From assembly GCA_015057505.1 (NCBI GenBank), contig SVEG01000009.1, positions 1 to 64,000 on the forward strand: DNA of 64,000 nt, written 5' to 3'. Below, piece after piece: positions 23,944-32,891 of the stretch (the stretch's first letter is position 1; each line of letters starts with the position of its first letter). Origin of the DNA: Lachnospiraceae bacterium. Lineage in GTDB: Bacteria > Bacillota > Clostridia > Lachnospirales > Lachnospiraceae. A program made the translations under genes and the position numbers. The notes beneath the pieces were generated by a model that saw nothing but the letters and a program-made list of their open reading frames with translations, did no database searches and had not been told where the DNA came from.

Positions 23944-25044
23944 TCAACTAATTCTCGAAATTATATTTTTTTCATTTCTCTTCGCAAACTCGCTAAGAGA
24001 ATACGAGCGAATTCTCTGACTTACTATATTAGGAACTAAAAAACCATTATTAGTAAGCTTTGCACAACGATTAATAATAGTTTTATTGGTTACACCAAGC
24101 ATCTTACTTACATCAATCGGCGCAAACTCTAACAATCTATTTTTCAAAAGAAAAACCAGCAATTCCTTTTCTTTTGTATTCAAATAAGACAAACTTCCGG
24201 CTAAATCGTCCATCTGTGCTCCCTTTGATAATTCGCAGACCTTTTTTGAATATAATTCCACCATACGCAAAAAATAATTTATCCAGATTTCCGGGTGTGG
24301 TGGATTTTCTCTTCCCGAATAATACAATGCCGGCAAACCCATCTGAAGCGATTCATAATACTCATCCGAGTCATAAGCAAAATATTCTTCCAACGAACCG
24401 ACTCCATTAAATCCATATCCATAGAAATCTAATACATATCCTGACATAAGTCTTGCAGTCCTGCCATTTCCATCCTCAAAAGGATGTATGGTAACCAATT
24501 GATAATGAACCACTGCCGCAATAATAAGCGGATGATCATCCGTTGTATTCACATACTCTACTAATTCATCCAACAATCCAGGAATATCACTATATTCCGG
24601 CGGAATGTAGTCTGGAGTCCCTGTCACAGAATCATAAACTGCAAACAGAATTCCCGGTGGCATAGGCCCTCTGAGGCCTATTTTTTCTTTGGAAGCACCC
24701 TTTTCAACCATAGCCTGCACTTCAAGAATCATTTCTTTTGAAAAAACTTCTTTTCTTTTAAGCTTTTCTTCCAGCAAGTTTAATGCCAAAAAATAATTCC
24801 TGATTTCCTGTTCCGGTTTCAAAAAATGTTTATGCTCATCTCTCTCAAGCACCTCATCAGCCTGTTTCTCCGTAAGAGGATTTCCCTCTATTTTATTTGA
24901 TGCATAAGAACTCTTTTTCTTTGAATTCTTGCGTAATCTGTTCTTAGTCATAGGCGGCAATTCAATAGTACTTAATGAAAAACGGTTTTCATCAATTGAC
25001 GATATTTTCTTTAATATATCATTAGATAAAACAACTTTTATCAT
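23944..25044 (-). CDS. Fic family AMP-transferase with N-terminal inhibitory helix
   Basis: A 366-residue protein. The Fic core motif HPFEDGNGRTAR lies near residue 190, with all catalytic residues (His, Asp/Glu, Asn, two Arg). Near residue 50 there is SNKIEG, matching the inhibitory (S/T)xxxE(G/N) motif, so this is an N-terminally autoinhibited (class II) Fic protein. A winged-helix-like region (IDVSKMLGVTNKTI) ends the protein. Fic enzymes transfer AMP from ATP to a protein; the target is unknown. The ATG at 25044 is preferred, with AAAGGAAAGG upstream. It is a single gene, not paired with an antitoxin. Confidence 0.93.
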   Translation of the reverse strand: MIKVVLSNDILKKISSIDENRFSLSTIELPPMTKNRLRKNSKKKSSYASNKIEGNPLTEKQADEVLERDEHKHFLKPEQEIRNYFLALNLLEEKLKRKEVFSKEMILEVQAMVEKGASKEKIGLRGPMPPGILFAVYDSVTGTPDYIPPEYSDIPGLLDELVEYVNTTDDHPLIIAAVVHYQLVTIHPFEDGNGRTARLMSGYVLDFYGYGFNGVGSLEEYFAYDSDEYYESLQMGLPALYYSGRENPPHPEIWINYFLRMVELYSKKVCELSKGAQMDDLAGSLSYLNTKEKELLVFLLKNRLLEFAPIDVSKMLGVTNKTIINRCAKLTNNGFLVPNIVSQRIRSYSLSEFAKRNEKNIISRIS

Positions 25045-25204
25045 GGATATCACCTTTCCTTTGAGTTCTATACAAAATATTATACCCTATGAAGCAGAAA
25101 ACTTCCATTATAATTTCACTATTTTTACACTATTTTCACTGAATACCTTATAGCATTTTTAAGAAATTACGTTTTTTACGTATTTGCTCATCACTTGATT
25201 ACAA

Positions 25205-25257
25205 TAAAAAAGTGCCTTTAGTTTTGTTAATATCATATAACAAAAACAAAAGGCACT
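25205..25257 (-). terminator. Terminator of the rnf operon
   Basis: AGTGCCTTT pairs with AAAGGCACT (25249-25257 with 25211-25219) and the stem continues through GTTTTTGTT/AACAAAAC, followed by TTTTTT on the minus strand. Confidence 0.9.
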
Positions 25258-25263
25258 CAATCT

Positions 25264-26055
25264 TTAAAGAATAATCTTAACCGGACACTTCTGTGCACAT
25301 ACACCGCAATTGGTACAAGCGTTGTAATCAATATGAGCAAGGTTATTTTCAACCGTAATCGCTCCGGCTTCACAGTTCTTCGCACATATAGAACAGCCTA
25401 TACAACCTGCGCTACAGTTCTCTTTAACTGTCTTGCCCTTATCCTTGGAATTACACTGAACAAGGTGCTCTGCCTTATAAGGTACAAGCTCGATGAGCTT
25501 ATTGGGACATGCCGCAATACATCTTCCGCAAGCCATACAAAGCTCCTTGTTAACCACTGCAACACCGTTTACGATATTAATCGCATCGAACGGACAAGCC
25601 TTAACACATGAACCAAGTCCCATACAACCGTAGCTACATTTCTTGTCACCGTGACCCGGTGCAACAAATGCCTTGGCACAATCGCTTACGCCAAAATAAT
25701 TATACTTGGTTGCAGCCTTATCACAGGTTCCGGCACATTTTACGAATGCAACCATTTTTTCTTTTGCAACACTGTCTACGCCCATGATGTTCGCAATCTT
25801 GGTTGCGCAAGCTTCTCCTCCTACGGGACATGCATTTACATCCGCCTTACCTTCGCAAATTGCCTTGGCAAGTGCATCACAACCTGCATAACCGCAACCA
25901 CCACAGTTATTACCGGGAAGTTCCTCTCTGATGGCAACTTCCTTCTCATCTACTTCAACCTTGAACTTCTCGCTTGCAACGCCAAGCAAAAGTCCTACAA
26001 TAATACCTACAATTCCGACACTCGCGGCCGCTATCAATATACTTACAATATCCAT
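25264..26055 (-). CDS. rnfB: Rnf electron transport complex subunit B
   Basis: A 263-residue membrane-anchored iron-sulfur protein, the electron entry and wiring subunit of the Rnf complex (ferredoxin:NAD oxidoreductase coupled to Na+ or H+ export). One N-terminal helix is followed by the CGGCGYAGC cluster motif, then four ferredoxin-type motifs, including CMACGRCIAACP, CIGCSICAKNC and CTNCGVCAQKCP. The ATG at 26055 has AGGAGGG seven bases upstream; the longer frame to 26097 overlaps rnfA and is not used. It is the last gene of the operon, followed by a strong terminator. Confidence 0.96.
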   Translation of the reverse strand: MDIVSILIAAASVGIVGIIVGLLLGVASEKFKVEVDEKEVAIREELPGNNCGGCGYAGCDALAKAICEGKADVNACPVGGEACATKIANIMGVDSVAKEKMVAFVKCAGTCDKAATKYNYFGVSDCAKAFVAPGHGDKKCSYGCMGLGSCVKACPFDAINIVNGVAVVNKELCMACGRCIAACPNKLIELVPYKAEHLVQCNSKDKGKTVKENCSAGCIGCSICAKNCEAGAITVENNLAHIDYNACTNCGVCAQKCPVKIIL

Positions 26056-26065
26056 ATCAGCCCTC

Positions 26066-26638
26066 CTATACCAGTCCCGAGAAGCCTGTGAACGCAATCG
26101 CCATCAGACCTGCCGTAATCAAAACAATAGGTGAACCTTTGAGAACCTTGGGAATGTCATTATCCTCAATTCTCTCTCTGATACCCGCCAAAACAACAAT
26201 CGCAATAAAGAAACCGATTGCCGTTGCAACAGCATTAATAACACTCTTTAAGGGATTGTACTCATTCTGCACATTAGTAAGTGCAACACCGAGTACCGCA
26301 CAGTTGGTTGTAATAAGCGGTAAGTATACACCAAGTGCCTTATAAAGGGCGGGCATACTCTTTTTAAGTACCATCTCAACAAACTGAACGAGTGCCGCAA
26401 TAACAAGGATAAATACAATTGTCTTAAGATATCCGAGTCCAAGCTTCTCTAATACAAACTCATACAAAAGACTTGTGCAAAGTGATGATACAGCCATAAC
26501 GAATAATACTGCCGCACCCATACCTGCTGCCGTCTCTACCTTCTTAGATACTCCAAGGAACGGACAGAGACCTAAGAACTGGCTTAATACAACGTTGCTT
26601 ACAAGCGCTGATACAATTAAAATACTTAAATATTCCAT
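26066..26638 (-). CDS. rnfA: Rnf electron transport complex subunit A
   Basis: A 190-residue integral membrane subunit with six hydrophobic helices, opening MEYLSILIVSALVSNVVLSQ and carrying FLGLCPFLGVSKK and TTNCAVLGVAL. The two inverted-repeat Cys motifs (GLCPFLG and TNCAVLG) hold the intramembrane iron-sulfur cluster shared by RnfA and RnfE. It lies 14 bases after rnfE and 10 before rnfB. Confidence 0.96.
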   Translation of the reverse strand: MEYLSILIVSALVSNVVLSQFLGLCPFLGVSKKVETAAGMGAAVLFVMAVSSLCTSLLYEFVLEKLGLGYLKTIVFILVIAALVQFVEMVLKKSMPALYKALGVYLPLITTNCAVLGVALTNVQNEYNPLKSVINAVATAIGFFIAIVVLAGIRERIEDNDIPKVLKGSPIVLITAGLMAIAFTGFSGLV

Positions 26639-26652
26639 CTATCCGATCCTCC

Positions 26653-27366
26653 TTACTTATTTTTACTTTCTGAAATCATTTCTTTGTTAACTACACATCT
26701 GTAACCGCTACAGCTTGCACAGTTACCACCGCAAGCAAGCTTATCCTGTGAATCAGGATTTTCTACGTTAGTTGCAGATTTAAGCTTAAACTTATTCTGT
26801 AATGCCGTAAGAAGTGCAAGAACGAAGAATGCACCTGCCGGCTGTACAAAAATCTTAATCGGCTCAACTGCGCTCGGGATAACCTGAAAGTTAAACAATG
26901 TTCCTGCACCGAGGAATTCTCTTACAAGACCGATAGCTGTAAGACCTACCGTAAAGCCGATACCCATACCGATACCGTCGAAAGCCGAAAGAAGCGGCGT
27001 ATTTTTCGCTGCATAAGATTCAGCTCTACCGAGAATAATACAGTTAACAACGATAAGCGGAATATAAAGACCGAGTGTCTCAAAAATCGTATACATGTAA
27101 GCTTCAAGCAAAAGCTCAACAATTGTAACAAGTGAAGCAACGATTACAATATATCCGGGAATTCTTACCTTATTCGGAATTACCTTACCGAGAAGCGAAA
27201 TAAGGAAATTCGACATAATAAGAACCGCCGTAGTCGTAAGACCCATCTGAAGACCACTCATCGCACATGTGGTTACCGCAAGTGTGGGACACATACCGAG
27301 CATCAATACAAAAGTAGGATTTTCTTTGATTATACCGTTATATAAACGTTCTAAATATTTGTTCAT
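26653..27366 (-). CDS. rnfE: Rnf electron transport complex subunit E with Cys-rich C-terminal tail
   Basis: A 237-residue membrane subunit homologous to RnfA: LMLGMCPTLAVTT and VVNCIILGRAES carry the conserved Cys. The ATG at 27366 has AGGAGG seven bases upstream. After the last helix there is a tail with CGGNCASCSGYRC near the C terminus, absent from classic RnfE of gammaproteobacteria. Four Cys in this spacing look like a metal or iron-sulfur site, but that is an inference. Confidence 0.95.
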   Translation of the reverse strand: MNKYLERLYNGIIKENPTFVLMLGMCPTLAVTTCAMSGLQMGLTTTAVLIMSNFLISLLGKVIPNKVRIPGYIVIVASLVTIVELLLEAYMYTIFETLGLYIPLIVVNCIILGRAESYAAKNTPLLSAFDGIGMGIGFTVGLTAIGLVREFLGAGTLFNFQVIPSAVEPIKIFVQPAGAFFVLALLTALQNKFKLKSATNVENPDSQDKLACGGNCASCSGYRCVVNKEMISESKNK

Positions 27367-27376
27367 ATCGCACCTC

Positions 27377-27997
27377 CTACTTAAGCAAGCCATTCATTGC
27401 AAAATACAACGCTGCATTTACCGCATTAGTAACTGCTTTGGTTGTCTTTGTTGCACCGCTTATGGCTTTAATCTCATTGTCTGCAGTCACATCACCCTTT
27501 GTATATGCAAAAGCATCAACTGTCTTGTCAACAAACTGTCCCTTAAATGCAGGTTCCACTGCACTTGCACCAAAACCTACAGTCTCATTAATGGCCGTAA
27601 ACTCAAGGCCTGTCACCTTACCGCTTGCATCAACACCGAGAGATATGGTAATATCTCCGCCGTAACCCTCAGATGAGGTTGCTGAAACAATATATCCAAG
27701 CATCTGTCCGCTTGCATCTTTAGCTTCAAGGACTTCATTAATAGTTACTTTACCAAAATCTGTAGTTGCAGTTGCAAGAATGTTTTCAAAATCTGCAACC
27801 TTTACCTTAAGATCGTCATTGGTCTCAAAGCTTGCGGCAGCTGGGAAAATCGCCTGATTAGCCTGCAAAATCTGAGCATTTCTGTTAGTTTCAATCGGCT
27901 CCTTTGTAAGATTATACACGAAACCGAGTCCAAATCCCGCAATCAAAGTAATGGCAAATAAAATCAACGCATCTTTTAAAATCCTACTTTCTTTCAT
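27377..27997 (-). CDS. rnfG: Rnf electron transport complex subunit G
   Basis: A 206-residue subunit with one N-terminal helix and an extracytoplasmic flavin domain. The covalent FMN motif is AISGATKTTKAV, where the Thr of SGAT is the attachment site. The ATG at 27997 has GGGAGG upstream and overlaps the rnfD stop by 14 bases. Flavin attachment needs an ApbE-type transferase, which is not in this window. Confidence 0.95.
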   Translation of the reverse strand: MKESRILKDALILFAITLIAGFGLGFVYNLTKEPIETNRNAQILQANQAIFPAAASFETNDDLKVKVADFENILATATTDFGKVTINEVLEAKDASGQMLGYIVSATSSEGYGGDITISLGVDASGKVTGLEFTAINETVGFGASAVEPAFKGQFVDKTVDAFAYTKGDVTADNEIKAISGATKTTKAVTNAVNAALYFAMNGLLK

Positions 27998-28958
27998 GTT
28001 TCTCTGCCTCCCTTCCGAATGCTTTGGGGAGAGTAACCTTCTCAATAAGAGGTACGATAAGGTTACCTAAAATAATTGCATAAGATACACCCTCTGCCGA
28101 GCTTCCGAGGATTCTGAACACACCTGTAAGCAAGCCGAGGAAAATACCGAATAACCACTGTCCTTTAATGGTAATCGGACTTGTAACATAATCGGTTGCC
28201 ATAAAGAACGCACCGAGCATAAGACCGCCGCCGAAAAGGTGTGCACCAAGGAACTCAATATCAAAGCCCTTGCCGCCAAACAACAATACAAATACTGCAA
28301 ATGATGCAATATATGCGAAAGGAATTCTAAGTGTAATTACACGACGAAGCAACAAATATCCCGCACCGATTAAAATTGCAAGTGCAGATACCTCACCGAT
28401 TGTTCCGTTGATATTACCGATAAACATCTCCATAACATCAACGCTTCCGCCATTTTTAAGTGTTGCAAGAGGTGTTGCACCACTTACTGCATCTGCCGTC
28501 GCATTGCTTACTGCATCAACAATACCCTCAGAGAAATCATTCATATAGCTACCGAAAGAAGCTACAAGGAAGCATCTTCCGCCAAGTGCCGGATTCATAA
28601 AGTTCTGTCCGAGTCCGCCAAATACCATCTTAACAACAAGAATAGCAAATACACTTCCGATAAGTGCCATCCAAACAGGCATGGATACAGGTAAGTTATA
28701 AGCAAGAAGCATACCTGTTACAAGAGCACTGCAATCCATAATGGTAATGGTTTTCTTCATAATAAGTTCATACAAATATTCTGTCAGTACACAGCCTGCA
28801 ATACATACAAGCATAAGCACCAACGCTTTAATACCGAAACGGTAAATACCAAAGGCTCCTGCAGGAACCAATGCAATAGCTACATCAAGCATTATTCTCT
28901 GAGTTGTCGCACTACTTCTTACGTGCGGTGATGTAGACACGTTATACATATCGCTCAC
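27984..28958 (-). CDS. rnfD: Rnf electron transport complex subunit D
   Basis: A 324-residue polytopic subunit with about nine helices, opening MSDMYNVSTSPHVRSSATTQ. The covalent FMN site is DAVSGATPLATLK. The segment PALGGRCFLVASFGS and AFFMATDYVTSPIT are hallmarks. It belongs to the membrane core that couples electron flow to ion transport. rnfC ends 12 bases upstream. Confidence 0.96.
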   Translation of the reverse strand: MSDMYNVSTSPHVRSSATTQRIMLDVAIALVPAGAFGIYRFGIKALVLMLVCIAGCVLTEYLYELIMKKTITIMDCSALVTGMLLAYNLPVSMPVWMALIGSVFAILVVKMVFGGLGQNFMNPALGGRCFLVASFGSYMNDFSEGIVDAVSNATADAVSGATPLATLKNGGSVDVMEMFIGNINGTIGEVSALAILIGAGYLLLRRVITLRIPFAYIASFAVFVLLFGGKGFDIEFLGAHLFGGGLMLGAFFMATDYVTSPITIKGQWLFGIFLGLLTGVFRILGSSAEGVSYAIILGNLIVPLIEKVTLPKAFGREAEKHERK

Positions 28959-28970
28959 AGTTCCTACCTC

Positions 28971-30287
28971 CTATTTCTTCCGGCTCGCGAGAGCTGTTCT
29001 TCTCATCTGTCTAAGTGCCTGTGTAAGATTTCTCTTAGCAGGACATACATAAGTACAGCAACCACATTCACAGCACTCAAGTCCGTCGTATTTTATAAAG
29101 TTCTCAAGATTATTACTAAGTGCACTTGCTGCCGCCTTCTGAGGAACAATATGTCCCGGGCAGACAGTTACGCAACGTCCGCATCTGATACATGCGCTCT
29201 CCGGCTTCGTCGCCTCATCATGAGTGAGACAAAGAAGAGCAGATGTAGTCTTGGCTACAGGCACATCAAGAGAGAACATTGCAACGCCCATCATGGGGCC
29301 ACCGGATACAATCTTCTCTACAGGCTTAGCAAGTCCGCCAGCCTCTTCAAGAACCTCTCTGTAGCTCATACCAATCTTAACATTGTAGTTACAAGGCTCC
29401 TTAATAGCATCTCCCGTAACCGTAACAATTCTTCTCATAAGAGGAATACTGTCACTTACTGCCATTGAAATCGCAACAGTAGTATCAATATTACTTACAA
29501 CACAACCTACATCTGCAGGAAGCATAGAAGAATTAACTTTTTTCTTCGTTACCGCATAGATGAGGGCACGCTCACCACCCTGCGGATACTTCGTCTTAAG
29601 AGGACATACCTGAATATTGGGTTCATTCTTAACCATATCCTCAAGCTTCTTAATAGCATCCGGCTTATTATCCTCAATAGCAATAATACCCTTCGCTCTT
29701 GTAAAAAGACTTAAAATGACCTTAAGACCGTCGATAATACGTCCCGGCTCCTCAATCATCATTCTGTAATCAGATGTAAGATAAGGCTCACATTCCGCAC
29801 CATTAATAATAACATGAGAAATCACATCGTCATCCTTAGGCGTCATCTTAACATGCGTCGGAAAGCCTGCACCGCCCATTCCGACAATACCTGCACCCTT
29901 AATAATCTCTCTTATCTGCTGTTTTGTAAGTCTTCTGTAATCACGCTTATTACCAAAGCCCTCTACCGGGGTATATTCATGATCATTCTCAATTATTACT
30001 GCATTAACCATATCGCCGCTCACCGCAAGACGGGGTTCAACCGCCTTAACCGTACCTGAGACGGAGGATATAACGTTAGCAGAAATAAAAGCAGATGCCT
30101 CTCCAATAATCTGACCCATCAAAACCTTGTCACCGGGTTTTACCGTAGGGGTAGCCGGTGCACCGATGTGCTGGGACATAAGAAATACCAGTTCATCCTT
30201 GGGCAATATCGTCTTAATCGGTCTTTCTTTAGAAATATCCTTACCATCATAAGGGTGGATACCGCCTTTAAATGTTGCCAAACCCAT
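28971..30287 (-). CDS. rnfC: Rnf electron transport complex subunit C
   Basis: A 438-residue soluble subunit that docks NADH and carries flavin and two [4Fe-4S] clusters. Features: GGIHPYDGKD at the N terminus, GAGIVGMGGAGFPTHVK (Rossmann-like, residues ~135-150), NGAECEPYLTSDYR, and the cluster motifs CIRCGRCVTVCP and CCECGCCTYVCP. The first gene of rnfCDGEAB, with a promoter at 30326-30354. Confidence 0.97.
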   Translation of the reverse strand: MGLATFKGGIHPYDGKDISKERPIKTILPKDELVFLMSQHIGAPATPTVKPGDKVLMGQIIGEASAFISANVISSVSGTVKAVEPRLAVSGDMVNAVIIENDHEYTPVEGFGNKRDYRRLTKQQIREIIKGAGIVGMGGAGFPTHVKMTPKDDDVISHVIINGAECEPYLTSDYRMMIEEPGRIIDGLKVILSLFTRAKGIIAIEDNKPDAIKKLEDMVKNEPNIQVCPLKTKYPQGGERALIYAVTKKKVNSSMLPADVGCVVSNIDTTVAISMAVSDSIPLMRRIVTVTGDAIKEPCNYNVKIGMSYREVLEEAGGLAKPVEKIVSGGPMMGVAMFSLDVPVAKTTSALLCLTHDEATKPESACIRCGRCVTVCPGHIVPQKAAASALSNNLENFIKYDGLECCECGCCTYVCPAKRNLTQALRQMRRTALASRKK

Positions 30288-30325
30288 TTTTATACCTTCC
30301 TTTCGTGCAAATTTTCCTATATATC

Positions 30326-30354
30326 ATTGTAGATGTAAGCATCTAAAAAGTAAA
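30326..30354 (-). promoter_or_regulatory. Promoter of the rnf operon
   Basis: TTTACT (30349-30354), 17 bases, and TACAAT (30326-30331) on the minus strand, about 40 bases before the rnfC start codon. Both hexamers differ from consensus by one or two bases. No riboswitch-like leader was seen. Confidence 0.6.
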
Positions 30355-30420
30355 GTGGAATTTTCGTATTTTTTTGACAAATTCCGTTAATTTTTTCACT
30401 ATTTTGTTAATTATTTCACA

Positions 30421-31653
30421 TTATTCCACTATAATACCATTCTTGGAAAGCAGTTCCCTTGCACTTTCGACAGAATCAACACCTGTCTTATTCTTAATCG
30501 GTGCAAATTCCTTACTACGCTCTACCTCATATGCAAGACAATTGTCCATAAGATGCACCATATCAAGTACAAGTGTCTCAAATTTATAGCCGTTCGGCTC
30601 TGTAGGTGCCACATAATTACCGTCTGCATCGATGTACGGAATCTTCTTTTCTACTATATGCAGAGGCATCTCCTTATTAGTAATCTCAATAAGCTTATTT
30701 ACATTAAAAAGATAGTTAAGAATTACACCGTAATTATATAAAAGCTTGCCGTCCGCACCCTTTGCATAGGCCATCTCATCCGTAAGCTCATAATATTCAA
30801 CAATCGAAGGTCTTCCGTCTTCAAGACAGAGTGCACCGACCTTTTCTGTAGGGAATGCCTTGCTTACTACCTTGGCTCCGCAAACAGTCTTGGAATCAAT
30901 AACCGCACCAACAAAATACGGGTCCGCGATTTTCTGAAGCACATTATCTACCGCAAAAACATTGAGCCACTCAATCCCGAGCTCCTTAACCTTATCAAGA
31001 AGTCCTGCCTTGCCAAGTGAAATAAACCAGCCTCCGTTACCGTTGGGAGACATCGAAACCTTACCCTTATCCTCAAGGTAGAATTTGCCGTCATAATCGC
31101 AAGATGCTGCCATCGCCTGCTTAAAGAACCATACAAAACTCTTATCATATCCGAAGTAATTCATCTCTTCAAAAAAGCTTACCGTATCCTCATGATTCTT
31201 GTCGCTCGTCATTACAAAAAGCGGAACATACGCACCTGTCGCATTAACTACTTCCATAAGATTCTTAATGAGCATCTCAAATATGTAAAGAGGCTTATTG
31301 ATACCGATGTTGTACATACCTTTTGCCTTATCAGAGCCGAGTCTTGTTCCCTGACCGCCTGCAAGAAGAATTGCACCAACTTTACAATTGCGGATTGCAT
31401 CTGCACCTATTACAAAAAACTCATCCTTTCGTGCCTCGATATCCTCCATGGAGCACAAATCATTAATGGGCTCGATAACGCCGCGAACCTGCTCAATATT
31501 CTTTTCCTCAACGAGCTTAAGTACGGAAAAATCAATCTCTGTAATCTGTCTGAGAAGCTCCTTCTGTCCTGCCTCGTCAAGTTCATCATAGTACTTAAGC
31601 AACTGCTCCTGATTATACTTCTCAAGCAGTTCTTTAACTTCTTTAAGTTCCAT
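30421..31653 (-). CDS. UDPGP-family sugar-1-phosphate uridylyltransferase (UDP-GlcNAc pyrophosphorylase-like)
   Basis: A 410-residue enzyme of the eukaryote-like UDP-sugar pyrophosphorylase family, not the bacterial GalU or GlmU type. The signature GAILLAGGQGTRLGSDKAKG binds UTP; later come SPNGNGGWFISL, FAVDNVLQKIADP and a C-terminal GYKFETLVLDM stretch, typical of UDP-N-acetylhexosamine pyrophosphorylase. Such enzymes turn UTP and sugar-1-phosphate into UDP-sugar. Two in-frame ATGs (31659, 31653) are near AAAGGGG; the second has the better spacing. UDP-GlcNAc is the likelier product but UDP-Glc or UDP-Gal cannot be excluded. Confidence 0.85.
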   Translation of the reverse strand: MELKEVKELLEKYNQEQLLKYYDELDEAGQKELLRQITEIDFSVLKLVEEKNIEQVRGVIEPINDLCSMEDIEARKDEFFVIGADAIRNCKVGAILLAGGQGTRLGSDKAKGMYNIGINKPLYIFEMLIKNLMEVVNATGAYVPLFVMTSDKNHEDTVSFFEEMNYFGYDKSFVWFFKQAMAASCDYDGKFYLEDKGKVSMSPNGNGGWFISLGKAGLLDKVKELGIEWLNVFAVDNVLQKIADPYFVGAVIDSKTVCGAKVVSKAFPTEKVGALCLEDGRPSIVEYYELTDEMAYAKGADGKLLYNYGVILNYLFNVNKLIEITNKEMPLHIVEKKIPYIDADGNYVAPTEPNGYKFETLVLDMVHLMDNCLAYEVERSKEFAPIKNKTGVDSVESARELLSKNGIIVE

Positions 31654-31690
31654 ATACATATCCCCTTTATAAAATAATTTTCTACCTTTT

Positions 31691-31726
31691 ATTATACAAA
31701 AAGACTTGTCCCGGGACAAGTCTTTT
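31691..31726 (-). terminator. Perfect palindrome terminator overlapping a possible promoter
   Basis: GACTTGTCCC-GGGACAAGTC (31703-31722) is a perfect 20-bp palindrome flanked by A and T runs, making a terminator for the cation exchanger gene. The -10-like TATAAT (minus, 31691-31696) follows immediately, with TTGTCC inside the palindrome at 17-base spacing, so the same DNA may serve as the promoter of the UDPGP gene. Confidence 0.75.
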
Positions 31727-31744
31727 GAAAAGTTAAATATTTAA

Positions 31745-32719
31745 CTAAAATGCAATTACTCCGCTTGATGTGATAAACACATAAACCGCATATACAACTA
31801 ATAAAACAACACCCTGAACTCTGGTGAACTTTTTGGTAATAAGTGTAGGTATCATAGCGATAAGACCGACTATAAGACATGCCGGAATATCAATTCTTGC
31901 AGCCAGTTCTGAAATAGGAAGTGAGCCACCGGATACAAGCGAGCAAACCGGGAGAATCATTGTAAGGTCAATGATATTGGCACCGATAATGTTACCTACT
32001 GACAAAGAAGACTGCTTCTTGGCAATCGCCGTAAGTGTTGTAATAAGCTCCGGAAGAGATGTTCCGATGGCAATAACCGTTACGGATATGATACGCTCAG
32101 GAATTCCAATCTCTGCAGCAATAAAGCTTCCCTGATCAACAAGTAAATCCGCACCGACAACAATACCTATTGTACCCACAACAAACTTCACAAGATTAAT
32201 TGATATTGTCTTTTTGTCCGGCTTCTCTTTTTCCGTCTCCTCTGTTTTGCCTTCTTTCATTGCAGCCTTTGCACCCGCAACATTGTCACCGATATTAACT
32301 GCAAAGATAACAAGAAAAACAAGTCCCCAAACAAACTTTAATTCTCCGCTGACATTTCCGAAAATCATAAGTAAAAATGTTGCACCAAGCATCAAAATGC
32401 CTTTGAGCATATAATCTTTTCTCTTAATTACCGACGGCATAAAAATAAGTGATATAGCCATGATAAGACCGATATTGGCAGTAACGCTTCCTACCGCATT
32501 ACCGATTGCCATATCAACCTGTCCCTTGCCTGCCGCCATCGCCGATACAAGAAGTTCGGGAAGAGTTGTCGCAAGACTTACTACGGTTGCACCTACGATA
32601 AGCTTCGGAATACCAGACACCTCTGCCATCCATGAAGCCGCGTCTACGAAGAAATCTCCGCCTTTAATAATGATTACTAGACCAACTACAAAAAGTAATA
32701 CTGCAATTGCCATTTCCAT
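31745..32719 (-). CDS. CaCA-family cation exchanger (YrbG-like calcium/sodium antiporter)
   Basis: A 324-residue protein with ten hydrophobic helices in two inverted halves. Each half has the alpha-repeat signature: LATTLPELLVSAMA with GNAVGS in the first, and IGTSLPELITTLTA with GNIIGANIID in the second. These are the ion-binding G(S/T)xxPE motifs of the YrbG/CaCA group, which export divalent cation in exchange for Na+ or H+. A yybP-ykoY riboswitch precedes it, so Mn2+ may be the relevant ion in vivo. The ATG at 32719 has AAGGAGG upstream. Confidence 0.92.
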   Translation of the reverse strand: MEMAIAVLLFVVGLVIIIKGGDFFVDAASWMAEVSGIPKLIVGATVVSLATTLPELLVSAMAAGKGQVDMAIGNAVGSVTANIGLIMAISLIFMPSVIKRKDYMLKGILMLGATFLLMIFGNVSGELKFVWGLVFLVIFAVNIGDNVAGAKAAMKEGKTEETEKEKPDKKTISINLVKFVVGTIGIVVGADLLVDQGSFIAAEIGIPERIISVTVIAIGTSLPELITTLTAIAKKQSSLSVGNIIGANIIDLTMILPVCSLVSGGSLPISELAARIDIPACLIVGLIAMIPTLITKKFTRVQGVVLLVVYAVYVFITSSGVIAF

Positions 32720-32746
32720 TTTTGGTTCCTCCTTGGTTTTCTAAAT

Positions 32747-32872
32747 AAAAAAGCCCATATATGGATTACTATATTATATCCATACATGAGTCTCATTATT
32801 TAAGACAAGCCATGCACAAGGCCGTGTTGTTGACTTGCCACGTATTCTCAATACGCTAATTACTCCCTCACG
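32747..32872 (-). ncRNA. yybP-ykoY (Mn2+) riboswitch with terminator platform
   Basis: The leader starts with P1 strand CGTGAG (32867-32872) running into GGGAGTA, the conserved first loop; GTCAACA with an ACGG stem forms the second loop; then AATGAGA and the closing P1 strand CTCATG (32785-32790). The order GGGAGTA ... GTCAACA ... GAGAC matches the yybP-ykoY class, which senses Mn2+. The closing strand overlaps the 5' side of an intrinsic terminator (CATGTATGGAT with ATCCATATATG, then a T run) at 32747-32788, so ligand binding should prevent termination and turn expression on. Confidence 0.85.
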
Positions 32873-32891
32873 GGCAATATTTATTTATATA

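Noticed and set aside
25085-25145. Imperfect repeats of CACTATTTTTA near the Fic promoter region
   Set aside because: Only two short A/T-rich copies; too simple in sequence to call an operator.
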